Shown piece by piece: positions 1 through 5,071 of a DNA stretch of 5,071 bases. This stretch comes from JBDNBY01 sp039767595 (lineage in GTDB: Bacteria > Pseudomonadota > Alphaproteobacteria > Rhodobacterales > Rhodobacteraceae): NCBI GenBank assembly GCA_039767595.1, contig JBDNBY010000104.1, positions 1-5,071 of the forward strand, given 5' to 3'. Under the pieces are notes generated by a model. The model searched no databases and was not told where the DNA came from. It saw nothing but the letters and a program-made list of their open reading frames with translations. Position 1 is the first letter of the stretch. Every line of letters starts with the position of its first letter. Made by a program: the position numbers and the translations under genes.

Positions 1-506
1 ATGGCGCCGATAACCTGATGGTCGTCTCGCCCGATGTGGGCGGCGTGGCCCGCGCCCGTGAATTGGCCAAGCGCATTGATGCGCCCCTATCGATCGTTGA
101 TAAACGCCGCGAAAAGCCCGGTGAAATTGCGGAAATGACCGTGATCGGCGATGTGACGGGCAAGAAATGTATCATTGTCGATGACATTTGTGACACCGCC
201 GGCACATTGTGCAAAGCGGCCGAAGTGCTTATGCAACATGGGGCCGAAGAAGTGCATGCCTATATCACACATGGCGTGATGTCCGGCCCAGCGGTCGAGC
301 GCGTGACAAACTCCGTGATGAAATCGCTTGTTCTGACCGACACGATCCAACCGACCCCCGAGATTGAAGCGGCTCCAAATATCCGCATATTGCCCACGGC
401 CCCGCTCTTTGCACAGTCGATTGCCAACACGGCGAATGGCACCTCTGTGTCGTCGCTCTTTGATGATGGCACGATCGAGCCAATCTATGAAGGTGTGTTT
501 AGATAA
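1..506 (+). CDS. prs: Ribose-phosphate pyrophosphokinase (PRPP synthetase), C-terminal part
   Basis: The reading frame is open from the left edge (first full codon at 3) to TAA at 504-506, giving about 168 residues, roughly half of a usual Prs. The enzyme transfers pyrophosphate from ATP to ribose 5-phosphate, making PRPP for purine, pyrimidine, histidine, tryptophan and NAD synthesis in the cytosol. Visible hallmarks are the MVVSPDVGG stretch beginning at 18, the DKRR...GE flexible-loop segment with the following IGDVTGKK strand (about 99-167), and the PRPP-binding loop IIVDDICDTAGTL (171-209) that holds the ribose-phosphate. The C-terminus ends in the family-typical SLFDDGTIEPIYEGVF pattern. 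The in-frame ATG at 18 is internal, because the upstream codons read GADNL, which is normal Prs sequence; the true start lies outside the window. The gene converges on the lectin gene with no bases between the two stop codons. No terminator follows the stop. Identification is secure from motif content. Confidence 0.96.
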   Translation, partial: GADNLMVVSPDVGGVARARELAKRIDAPLSIVDKRREKPGEIAEMTVIGDVTGKKCIIVDDICDTAGTLCKAAEVLMQHGAEEVHAYITHGVMSGPAVERVTNSVMKSLVLTDTIQPTPEIEAAPNIRILPTAPLFAQSIANTANGTSVSSLFDDGTIEPIYEGVFR

Positions 507-860
507 TCACTCATTGAGATCCCAAAGCGCGGCGCCTGTGCGTGATTGACCAATGGCCAACCAATTGGCACGCGCTTGGGCCGCTTGGGTATCCGACCAA
601 GTTTTGAACACCAGATCAAAGCCCGTTGCACTGACATGCTCCGCAACGATTTCGGCGCGGACGGCTGTGTGTGCGGCGAAATCAAACAAGCTGATCCCAA
701 CGTGCACCATAGGAGCCGTATCAAAGGCCGGAGTGAACTGAACGCGGTGCCGTGCCTCGCGGTGCCCCTCTTGGGTCCACATCTCTCCGCCGGTCTCGTA
801 ATCAACAAAGAGTGTTTCATCGCCTGATTGTATGTTGATCTTTGTTGGATCGATCAGCAT
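507..860 (-). CDS. Small protein with H-type lectin domain
   Basis: This encodes a complete 117-residue protein, ATG at 858-860 and stop at 507-509. Residues about 38-103 match the H-type lectin fold known from snail agglutinin HPA and Dictyostelium discoidins. The pattern runs RVQFTPAF, then a P-x-V strand (50-53), an aspartate at 60, VSATGF (76-81), KTWSDT (86-91) and the closing NWLAIG (99-104). In the eukaryotic proteins this small beta-sandwich trimerises and binds GalNAc or galactose; whether this bacterial version binds sugar is not known from sequence. There is no signal peptide or membrane segment, so a cytoplasmic location is inferred. A purine-rich SD (AAGGGG, 871-876) lies 10 nt upstream and supports the start. 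The gene is divergent from the ArsR-like regulator and abuts prs tail to tail. As I recall, similar small genes sit beside atpC and prs in Rhodobacteraceae, which suggests a conserved neighbourhood. The function is unknown. Confidence 0.85.
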   Translation of the reverse strand: MLIDPTKINIQSGDETLFVDYETGGEMWTQEGHREARHRVQFTPAFDTAPMVHVGISLFDFAAHTAVRAEIVAEHVSATGFDLVFKTWSDTQAAQARANWLAIGQSRTGAALWDLNE

Positions 861-870
861 TCTAGCCCCG

Positions 871-876
871 CCCCTT
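871..876 (-). promoter_or_regulatory. Ribosome binding site of the lectin-domain gene
   Basis: On the minus strand the hexamer AAGGGG ends 10 nt before the ATG at 858-860. It is the only clear SD near this start and supports the 117-residue form over internal methionines at residues 27 and 51. A second G-run lies closer to the start and may add to pairing. The SD core matches the one used by atpG and atpC. Confidence 0.6.
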
Positions 877-929
877 GTTGGTGTTTGTCACAATATGGCA
901 AGTCGCACTGCGTAAGGCAATCAACAACT

Positions 930-955
930 CCGTCCCGCTGCACTGGGGGCGACGG
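930..955. repeat. Imperfect inverted repeat, candidate operator upstream of the regulator gene
   Basis: CCGTC at 930-934 is the exact reverse complement of GACGG at 951-955, and two further C-G pairs are possible inside if one C is bulged. The element would occupy the -35 and spacer region of the candidate promoter whose -10 is at 956-961. ArsR/SmtB proteins are known to bind imperfect inverted repeats over their own promoters, so autoregulation is a reasonable inference. The arms are short, and chance or an RNA hairpin are alternatives. Confidence 0.25.
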
Positions 956-983
956 TCTAATTTGACACAAGGTTACACGTTCT

Positions 984-1667
984 ATGTCGCACTGCCCTGA
1001 TATCGCTCATATCGCCGCGTTGATCGGAGATCCGGCACGGGCGCGTATTTTACGGGCGTTGATGGGCGGTCAAGCGTTATCCGCACGCAAACTGGCCGAT
1101 TGCGCCGGCGTCACCCCCCAAACCATCAGTTCGCATTTAGTCAAACTCAGCGATGCCAAATTGATCCAAGTTGCCAAAATTGGCCGCCACAAAATGGTAC
1201 AACTGGCCAGTGATGACATCTACCAAACACTGGATATGTTGGGCCATTTGGCCGCCGATGCAGGGCAGTTCACCCCAGCCAGCGTCGACGATGACCCCGA
1301 GCTGCGTTATGCGCGTATATGCTATAACCACATCGCTGGGGATCTGGGCACGCAGACTTATCTTAGGTTTCTTGAAATTGAGTATATCCGCGAAGATGAT
1401 GGCACCCCCTACCTCACAGTTGAGGGCGCAAAATGGGTCGAACGATTTGGTTTGGATATCTTATATTTGGCCCATGCGCGGGCACCGCTGTGCAAGTCTT
1501 GCTTGGATTGGAGCACGGGTCAGTATCATCTGGCGGGCACTGTAGGGCGCGGGATTTTGCAACGCGCCTTTGACGCCGGTTGGATGGAACAAGATCCGCA
1601 TTCGCGCGTTTTACGCTTTCGCCCAAGCGGGCAAGCGGCCTTTGAACGCGATGTTTGGCAAAAATAA
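984..1667 (+). CDS. ArsR/SmtB-type winged-helix transcriptional regulator with duplicated C-terminal modules
   Basis: A 227-residue protein, about twice the length of a classic ArsR repressor. Residues 6-75 form a winged helix. The opening helix contains IGDPARARILRAL, LADCAGV is the first HTH helix, TPQTISSHLVKL (44-55) is the recognition helix, and the wing lies around 60-75 (GRHKMVQL). The C-terminal half (about 105-227) is not a known metal-sensor domain. It holds two related modules, each with a cysteine, an H-x-AG-x-x-G motif (116-122 and 182-188) and a later L/F-x-x-x-G turn. Cysteines are at 4, 40, 113, 170 and 173, the last two as CKSC. The ELCVCD-type metal site of ArsR/SmtB is not evident. 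ATG 984 is the first start after an in-frame stop at 963-965. The only SD is a weak AAGG 11 nt upstream. The gene is divergent from the lectin gene and convergent with atpC. Its DNA-binding role is well supported; its ligand and targets are unknown. Confidence 0.85.
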   Translation: MSHCPDIAHIAALIGDPARARILRALMGGQALSARKLADCAGVTPQTISSHLVKLSDAKLIQVAKIGRHKMVQLASDDIYQTLDMLGHLAADAGQFTPASVDDDPELRYARICYNHIAGDLGTQTYLRFLEIEYIREDDGTPYLTVEGAKWVERFGLDILYLAHARAPLCKSCLDWSTGQYHLAGTVGRGILQRAFDAGWMEQDPHSRVLRFRPSGQAAFERDVWQK

Positions 1668-1700
1668 ACTCCCGCGCGCGAATGCGGCGGGAGTTTTATT
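1661..1700. terminator. Bidirectional intrinsic terminator between the regulator gene and atpC
   Basis: The arms AAACTCCCGC (1666-1675) and GCGGGAGTTT (1687-1696) are perfect 10-bp complements. Three further pairs (1677-1679 with 1684-1686) close a GAAT loop, leaving one bulged G. On the plus strand the hairpin is followed by TTTTATTGTTTT; on the minus strand it is followed by TTTATTTTT. It therefore fits Rho-independent termination in both directions, ending the regulator transcript from the left and the atp operon transcript from the right. The regulator stop codon (1665-1667) overlaps the first arm, so the terminator sits at the very end of that gene. It lies about 30 bp past the atpC stop. 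Confidence 0.92.
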
Positions 1701-1724
1701 GTTTTACCCTGTTGGCGCTTGGCC

Positions 1725-2126
1725 TTAGACGGACACACCCAAGGCTTGGACGCTTTGGCGTAGATCCGCCAACGCTTTGCGTGCATCATCCACAGCATCC
1801 GCAGATGCGGCCTCTGTGGCGGCTTGTGCCTTATCTAGCATCGATGAAACGATATCCGATGTCAGGTCGGCTTTGGCATGTGCCTCTTCGACCAAAACGG
1901 ATACAGCTGCGCCGATCTGAGCAAATCCACCGGTGACCAAATATTCTTGGACGGAACCCGCTGAATGAATGCGCAGAACGCCAGGGCGCAATGTCGTGAT
2001 GGTCGGCACATGGTCGGCCATCACGGTCATGTCGCCTGCCGCCGCAGGGATTTCGATCGACGTCGCCTCGAGCGACGCGAGGCGGCGCTCTGGGCTTACG
2101 AGATCAACTTGCATATGTGTCGCCAT
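1725..2126 (-). CDS. atpC: F1Fo ATP synthase epsilon subunit
   Basis: This 133-residue subunit belongs to the central stalk of the F1 sector on the cytoplasmic face. It links gamma to the c-ring, and in some bacteria its C-terminal helices inhibit ATP hydrolysis. The N-terminal beta-sandwich (about 1-84) opens with VDLVSPERRL and carries the typical GDMTVMADHVPTITTLRPG segment (31-49). The C-terminal part (about 88-128) is alanine-rich and predicted to form the usual helical hairpin. In alphaproteobacteria such as Paracoccus a separate zeta protein is the main inhibitor, so epsilon inhibition may be weak here; this is inference from the group. ATG at 2124-2126 is preferred over the methionine at codon 5 because an AAGGGGG SD sits 8 nt upstream. 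It is the last gene of the operon, 13 nt after atpD, and is followed by the terminator at 1661-1700. Confidence 0.96.
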   Translation of the reverse strand: MATHMQVDLVSPERRLASLEATSIEIPAAAGDMTVMADHVPTITTLRPGVLRIHSAGSVQEYLVTGGFAQIGAAVSVLVEEAHAKADLTSDIVSSMLDKAQAATEAASADAVDDARKALADLRQSVQALGVSV

Positions 2127-2134
2127 TGGTTTGG

Positions 2135-2141
2135 CCCCCTT
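2135..2141 (-). promoter_or_regulatory. Ribosome binding site of atpC overlapping the atpD stop codon
   Basis: On the minus strand the SD AAGGGGG begins inside the TAA stop of atpD (2140-2142), reading TAAGGGGG, and ends 8 nt before the atpC ATG. A ribosome terminating on atpD would cover this site, so translational coupling of beta and epsilon is likely. It also fixes the atpC start. Confidence 0.75.
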
Positions 2142-3561
2142 ATGCAGCTGCTGAAAGCTTCTCAGCTTTTGCTTTCACTTCTTCGATGCCGCCAACCATG
2201 TAGAAGGCCGCCTCGGGGAAGTGATCGTATTCGCCAGCAACCACAGCTTCGAATGAAGAGATCGTATCTTCAAGCGCAACTTGCTTACCATCAGCGCCAG
2301 TAAACACTTTCGCCACGTCGAACGGTTGTGAGAGGAAGCGCTCGATCTTACGGGCACGGGCCACTGTAAGTTTGTCTTCTTCTGACAATTCGTCCATGCC
2401 GAGGATGGCGATGATGTCTTGGAGTGACTTGTAGCGCTGCAAAATCTGCTGAACTTCTGTGGCCACGCTGTAGTGACGCTCACCAACGATGGACGGATCC
2501 AACAGACGTGACGATGAATCGAGCGGATCAACCGCAGGGTAAATACCCTTTTCCGAAATCGCACGGTTAAGAACCGTTGTCGCATCCAAGTGCGCAAATG
2601 TTGTCGCAGGCGCAGGGTCCGTCAAGTCATCCGCAGGAACATAAACCGCTTGGATCGATGTGATCGAACCGTTTTTGGTTGATGTAATACGCTCTTGCAT
2701 CGCACCCATGTCTGTTGCGAGCGTTGGCTGATAGCCCACCGCCGATGGGATACGGCCCAAGAGAGCTGACACTTCTGAACCGGCTTGTGTAAAGCGGAAG
2801 ATGTTATCAACAAAGAACAAAACGTCTGAACCTGATTGGTCACGGAACTGCTCGGCCAATGTCAAACCTGTCAAGGCCACACGCGCACGCGCACCAGGAG
2901 GTTCGTTCATCTGACCGTAGACAAGGGCCACTTGCGAGTCCTCGAGGTTGTCAGGCTTAATAACGTTTGACTCGATCATTTCGTGATAGAGGTCGTTGCC
3001 CTCGCGCGTCCGCTCACCAACACCGGCAAATACCGAGAAGCCAGAGTGCACTTTGGCGATGTTGTTGATCAATTCCATGATGAGAACGGTTTTACCAACA
3101 CCCGCACCACCGAAGAGACCAATTTTACCACCCTTGGCGTATGGAGCCAAAAGGTCGATCACTTTGATACCTGTCACAAGGATTTCAGAGCCTGTGGCCT
3201 GTTCGCTAAACTCAGGCGCAGGTTGGTGGATGGCGCGACGCTCTGTCGATGCGATTGCACCTTTTTCGTCAATAGGCTCGCCCACAACGTTCATGATGCG
3301 GCCCAGTGTTGCGTTGCCCACTGGGATCGAAATCGCTTCGCCATTGTCCGTCACAGTTTGACCCCGTGTGAGGCCTTCTGTTGCGTCCATCGCGATGGTC
3401 CGAACAGTGTTCTCACCGAGGTGTTGTGCCACCTCAAGAACCAGTTTCTTACCATTGTTGTCCGTCGTCAGTGAGTTGAGGATCGCTGGGAGGTGATCTT
3501 CGAACTGCACGTCAACAACGGCGCCGATCACCTGAGTGATTTTGCCAGTTATGTTTGCCAT
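2140..3561 (-). CDS. atpD: F1Fo ATP synthase beta subunit (catalytic)
   Basis: A complete 473-residue catalytic subunit, normal in length. Three copies alternate with alpha in the F1 hexamer and make ATP from ADP and phosphate using rotation driven by protons. Domains in order are the N-terminal beta-barrel (about 1-78), the nucleotide-binding domain (about 79-350) and the C-terminal helical domain. Visible key sites are Walker A GGAGVGKT (151-158), GERTREGND (182-190) with the catalytic glutamate at 183, Walker B strand DVLFFVDN (246-253), the adenine-contacting tyrosine in YPAVDP (341), the family signature PAVDPLDSSS (342-351), and the DELSEED loop (390-396) that contacts gamma and epsilon. 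All are intact, so the enzyme should be active. ATG 3559-3561 starts the standard MANITGKI N-terminus and has GGAGA 8 nt upstream. It lies 18 nt after atpG and 13 nt before atpC, in one operon. No oddities were seen. Confidence 0.99.
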   Translation of the reverse strand: MANITGKITQVIGAVVDVQFEDHLPAILNSLTTDNNGKKLVLEVAQHLGENTVRTIAMDATEGLTRGQTVTDNGEAISIPVGNATLGRIMNVVGEPIDEKGAIASTERRAIHQPAPEFSEQATGSEILVTGIKVIDLLAPYAKGGKIGLFGGAGVGKTVLIMELINNIAKVHSGFSVFAGVGERTREGNDLYHEMIESNVIKPDNLEDSQVALVYGQMNEPPGARARVALTGLTLAEQFRDQSGSDVLFFVDNIFRFTQAGSEVSALLGRIPSAVGYQPTLATDMGAMQERITSTKNGSITSIQAVYVPADDLTDPAPATTFAHLDATTVLNRAISEKGIYPAVDPLDSSSRLLDPSIVGERHYSVATEVQQILQRYKSLQDIIAILGMDELSEEDKLTVARARKIERFLSQPFDVAKVFTGADGKQVALEDTISSFEAVVAGEYDHFPEAAFYMVGGIEEVKAKAEKLSAAA

Positions 3562-3569
3562 GTTTCTCG

Positions 3570-3574
3570 TCTCC
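3570..3574 (-). promoter_or_regulatory. Ribosome binding site of atpD
   Basis: On the minus strand GGAGA lies 8 nt before the atpD ATG and 5 nt past the atpG stop (3580-3582). Unlike atpG and atpC, whose SDs overlap the preceding stop codon, this SD lies wholly in the spacer and is of the GGAG rather than the AAGGGG type. Confidence 0.65.
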
Positions 3575-3579
3575 GGTTC

Positions 3580-4452
3580 TTAGAGCGCTTCCGCGCCCGA
3601 GATAATTTCGATAAGCTCATTTGTAATCACAGCTTGACGTGACCGGTTGTACTGGATGGTCAAACTGTCGATCATGTCGCCCGCATTGCGTGTGGCGTTG
3701 TCCATTGCAGACATCCGCGCACCTTGCTCTGAGGCTCCGTTTTCCAAAAGCGCCGCAAAAACCTGTGTAGCCACACCGCGTGGCAACAGATCTGCGAGGA
3801 TTTCTTCTTGGCTTGGCTCATATTCCACATCAGACGCCGCCGATGTTTCGCTCGCCTCGTAGGCCGCAGGAATAATCTGTTGTGCCGTTGGGATTTGCGA
3901 AATAACCGATTGAAATTGGTTATAGAAGATCGTCGCAACATCAAATTCGCCCGCGCCGAAACGCGACAATAGATCCTGCGCCACTTCTTGTGCATTCGCA
4001 TAGCCCACACGCTTAACCTCAGAGAGGTCAACATGTGCCACAAAAAGATCGCCATAGTCACGCTTGAGTTGCTCACGGCCTTTTTTGCCAACAGTGAGAA
4101 TTTTCACTGTTTTTCCAGCAGCCTTGAGGGCCTCGATGCGCGTGCGCGCGAGTTTCGCGATAGAGCTGTTAAAGCCGCCGCACAGGCCGCGCTCAGCAGT
4201 CATCACAACGAGCATGTGCACGTCATCAGACCCCGTGCCCGCCAAAAGCTTGGGGGCACCTGCCGAGTTGCCCACAGACTGCGCCAGATCACGCATCACT
4301 GCGTTGAACTGTTCAGTATATGGACGCGCCGCTTCGGCAGCATCTTGGGCCCGCCGCAATTTTGCGGCGGCGACCATTTGCATCGCCTTGGTGATCTTGC
4401 GCGTTGATTTAACGCTCTCGATCCGATTTTTTAGGTCTTTAAGATTTGGCAT
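3580..4452 (-). CDS. atpG: F1Fo ATP synthase gamma subunit
   Basis: A complete 290-residue central rotor shaft that turns inside the alpha3-beta3 ring and couples proton flow to catalysis. The N-terminal helix (about 1-57) carries the strongly conserved KNRIESVKSTRKITKAMQMV pattern. The Rossmann-like middle domain includes GLCGGFN (89-95). The C-terminal helix (about 212-288) ends in the family signature ITNELIEIISGAEA (276-289). The two long helices form the coiled coil that enters the catalytic ring. There is no sign of the redox-regulatory cysteine insert of chloroplast gamma; the only cysteine seen is in GLCGG. The start ATG 4450-4452 is supported by an AAGGGG SD 8 nt upstream and by the canonical N-terminus. 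The gene follows atpA by 12 nt and precedes atpD by 18 nt. No truncation or frameshift was seen. Confidence 0.98.
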   Translation of the reverse strand: MPNLKDLKNRIESVKSTRKITKAMQMVAAAKLRRAQDAAEAARPYTEQFNAVMRDLAQSVGNSAGAPKLLAGTGSDDVHMLVVMTAERGLCGGFNSSIAKLARTRIEALKAAGKTVKILTVGKKGREQLKRDYGDLFVAHVDLSEVKRVGYANAQEVAQDLLSRFGAGEFDVATIFYNQFQSVISQIPTAQQIIPAAYEASETSAASDVEYEPSQEEILADLLPRGVATQVFAALLENGASEQGARMSAMDNATRNAGDMIDSLTIQYNRSRQAVITNELIEIISGAEAL

Positions 4453-4460
4453 TGCCGCGA

Positions 4461-4466
4461 CCCCTT
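4461..4466 (-). promoter_or_regulatory. Ribosome binding site of atpG overlapping the atpA stop codon
   Basis: On the minus strand AAGGGG starts within the TAA stop of atpA (4465-4467), reading TAAGGGG, with 8 nt to the atpG ATG. The layout is nearly identical to the atpD-atpC junction and suggests translational coupling of alpha and gamma. Confidence 0.75.
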
Positions 4467-5071
4467 ATGCGAAAGTCGCTGCGAATTCGTCCAAAACAGC
4501 CGTAAGCTTATCAGCAGCGTCGCCTTTGATCTTTGGATCTTCTTTGGTCAGCCACTCAAGGATGTCAGCGTGCTTGCCACGCAAGAACGCCAAAAGCTCT
4601 TTCTCGTAACGACCGACTTCTTTGACGTCGACCTTATCGAGATAGCCTTGCGTACCGGCGAAGATCACACAGACGATCTCCGCGTTGGTCAACGGTGCAT
4701 ATTGTGGCTGTTTCATAAGCTCTGTCAAACGCGCGCCGCGGTTCAAAAGCTTTTGCGTCGCGGCATCAAGGTCTGAACCGAACTGAGCAAAGGCCGCCAT
4801 TTCGCGGTATTGCGCCAATTCCAATTTCACTGGACCCGCAACAGACTTCATTGAGTTTGTTTGCGCAGATGAGCCAACACGAGAAACAGACAGACCTGTG
4901 TTCACAGCGGGGCGAATACCTTGGTAGAACAATTCAGTTTCCAAGAAGATCTGACCATCTGTAATCGAAATCACGTTTGTCGGAATAAAGGCCGACACGT
5001 CACCGCCTTGTGTTTCAATGATTGGCAGAGCTGTGAGTGATCCGTTGCCGTGATCATCGCCCAGTTTCGCC
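4465..5071 (-). CDS. atpA: F1Fo ATP synthase alpha subunit, C-terminal part
   Basis: The frame is open from the right edge to TAA at 4465-4467, giving 201 full residues, about 40 percent of a usual alpha subunit of around 510. Alpha alternates with beta in F1, binds nucleotide at non-catalytic sites and supplies the arginine finger to the catalytic sites. Starting from the edge, AKLGDDHGNGSLTALPIIET leads into the TNVISITDGQIFLE stretch. It is followed by the family signature PAVNTGLSVS, with the arginine finger at 4879-4881 in SVSRVGS. The rest is the C-terminal helical domain ending in DEFAATFA. The GTG at 4996-4998 is an internal valine codon, not a start, because the residues before it are typical AtpA sequence. 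The gene heads the visible part of the operon, 12 nt before atpG; atpH is expected beyond the edge, as usual in the group. Identity is certain, though the N-terminal domain and Walker A are not in view. Confidence 0.98.
   Translation of the reverse strand, partial: AKLGDDHGNGSLTALPIIETQGGDVSAFIPTNVISITDGQIFLETELFYQGIRPAVNTGLSVSRVGSSAQTNSMKSVAGPVKLELAQYREMAAFAQFGSDLDAATQKLLNRGARLTELMKQPQYAPLTNAEIVCVIFAGTQGYLDKVDVKEVGRYEKELLAFLRGKHADILEWLTKEDPKIKGDAADKLTAVLDEFAATFA

Larger units (their letters stand above)
861..983. promoter_or_regulatory. Divergent intergenic region with presumed promoters for the lectin gene and the ArsR-type regulator
   Basis: This 123-bp gap separates two genes transcribed away from each other, so both need a promoter here. 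For the regulator the best candidate is a -10-like TCTAAT at 956-961, which would start transcription near 968, about 16 nt before the ATG and just before a weak SD (AAGG, 969-972). It has no good -35 partner. For the lectin gene I see no convincing sigma-70 pair. The gap also contains CGCA-C-TGCG (904-912), TTGTCACAA (885-893), TTGACACAA (962-970) and a longer imperfect inverted repeat (930-955), all possible protein-binding sites. That the region is regulatory follows from gene orientation; the individual boxes are weak calls. Confidence 0.5.

Noticed and set aside
18..20. ATG at 18 as the start of a short phosphoribosyltransferase-like gene
   Set aside because: The codons upstream (GADNL) continue normal Prs sequence to the window edge, so the methionine is internal to a cut gene.
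556..569. GCCAA-CCAA-TTGGC hairpin as a terminator for prs
   Set aside because: It has only five base pairs, no T-run follows, and it lies within the lectin coding sequence, where it encodes part of the conserved NWLAIG motif.
485..820. 111-codon minus-strand frame overlapping the lectin gene and the prs end
   Set aside because: It overlaps the lectin gene in another frame on the same strand. The lectin frame carries a recognisable domain and an SD, while this one is arginine- and serine-rich without motifs and runs into prs.
962..967. Perfect TTGACA hexamer as a -35 box for the regulator
   Set aside because: A -10 at normal spacing would fall at about 985-990, within the coding sequence, where the bases (TGTCGC) do not resemble one. 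Transcription would start after the ATG, and the next in-frame methionine (1062) would remove part of the winged helix.
2983..3474. 163-codon open frame antisense to atpD
   Set aside because: It lies entirely opposite a conserved catalytic gene, has no recognisable protein features, and is explained by the codon bias of atpD.
4064..4609. 181-codon open frame on the plus strand across atpG and atpA
   Set aside because: It spans the junction of two certain genes on the other strand, with no recognisable domain; its composition is that of an antisense shadow.
4996..4998. GTG as a start for a short atpA
   Set aside because: The frame stays open to the right edge and the 24 upstream codons encode typical AtpA sequence, so the gene is simply cut by the window.

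Overview
The window looks like a chromosomal housekeeping locus from an alphaproteobacterium, most likely a marine Rhodobacteraceae (Roseobacter-group) species. Two things support this. The F1-ATPase genes run A-G-D-C as a block, with no F0 genes downstream of atpC, which fits the split F1/F0 operons known in this class. The protein sequences, and the presence of a small H-type lectin gene and prs beside the ATP synthase genes, also resemble that family as I remember it. The assignment rests on recognition, not on a database search.

Layout from left to right. (1) Positions 1-506, plus strand: the C-terminal half of ribose-phosphate pyrophosphokinase (prs), cut by the left edge. (2) Positions 507-860, minus strand: a complete small protein with an H-type lectin domain and no signal peptide. 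Its stop codon directly abuts the prs stop codon. (3) Positions 861-983: a 123-bp region between divergent genes that must hold the promoters of the lectin gene and the regulator gene. It contains several short imperfect inverted repeats and a possible -10 box. (4) Positions 984-1667, plus strand: an ArsR/SmtB-type winged-helix regulator with an unusual C-terminal half made of two related modules. (5) Positions 1661-1700: a strong hairpin flanked by T-runs on both strands, a bidirectional terminator for the regulator and the atp operon. (6) Positions 1725-5071, minus strand: atpC, atpD, atpG and the C-terminal 201 residues of atpA, with spacers of 12-18 bp. The operon continues beyond the right edge, where the start of atpA and probably atpH lie.

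The four atp genes encode the alpha, gamma, beta and epsilon subunits of the F1 catalytic sector of ATP synthase. Walker A, Walker B, the catalytic glutamate and the alpha-subunit arginine finger are intact where they fall in the window. Prs makes PRPP from ribose 5-phosphate and ATP. It is metabolically linked to ATP supply, but nothing here shows co-regulation. The lectin-like protein and the ArsR-type regulator are the accessory elements. The regulator is divergent from the lectin gene, so control of that gene or of itself is possible but unproven. I found no mobile element, CRISPR array, tRNA or rRNA, and no convincing undescribed multi-gene system.
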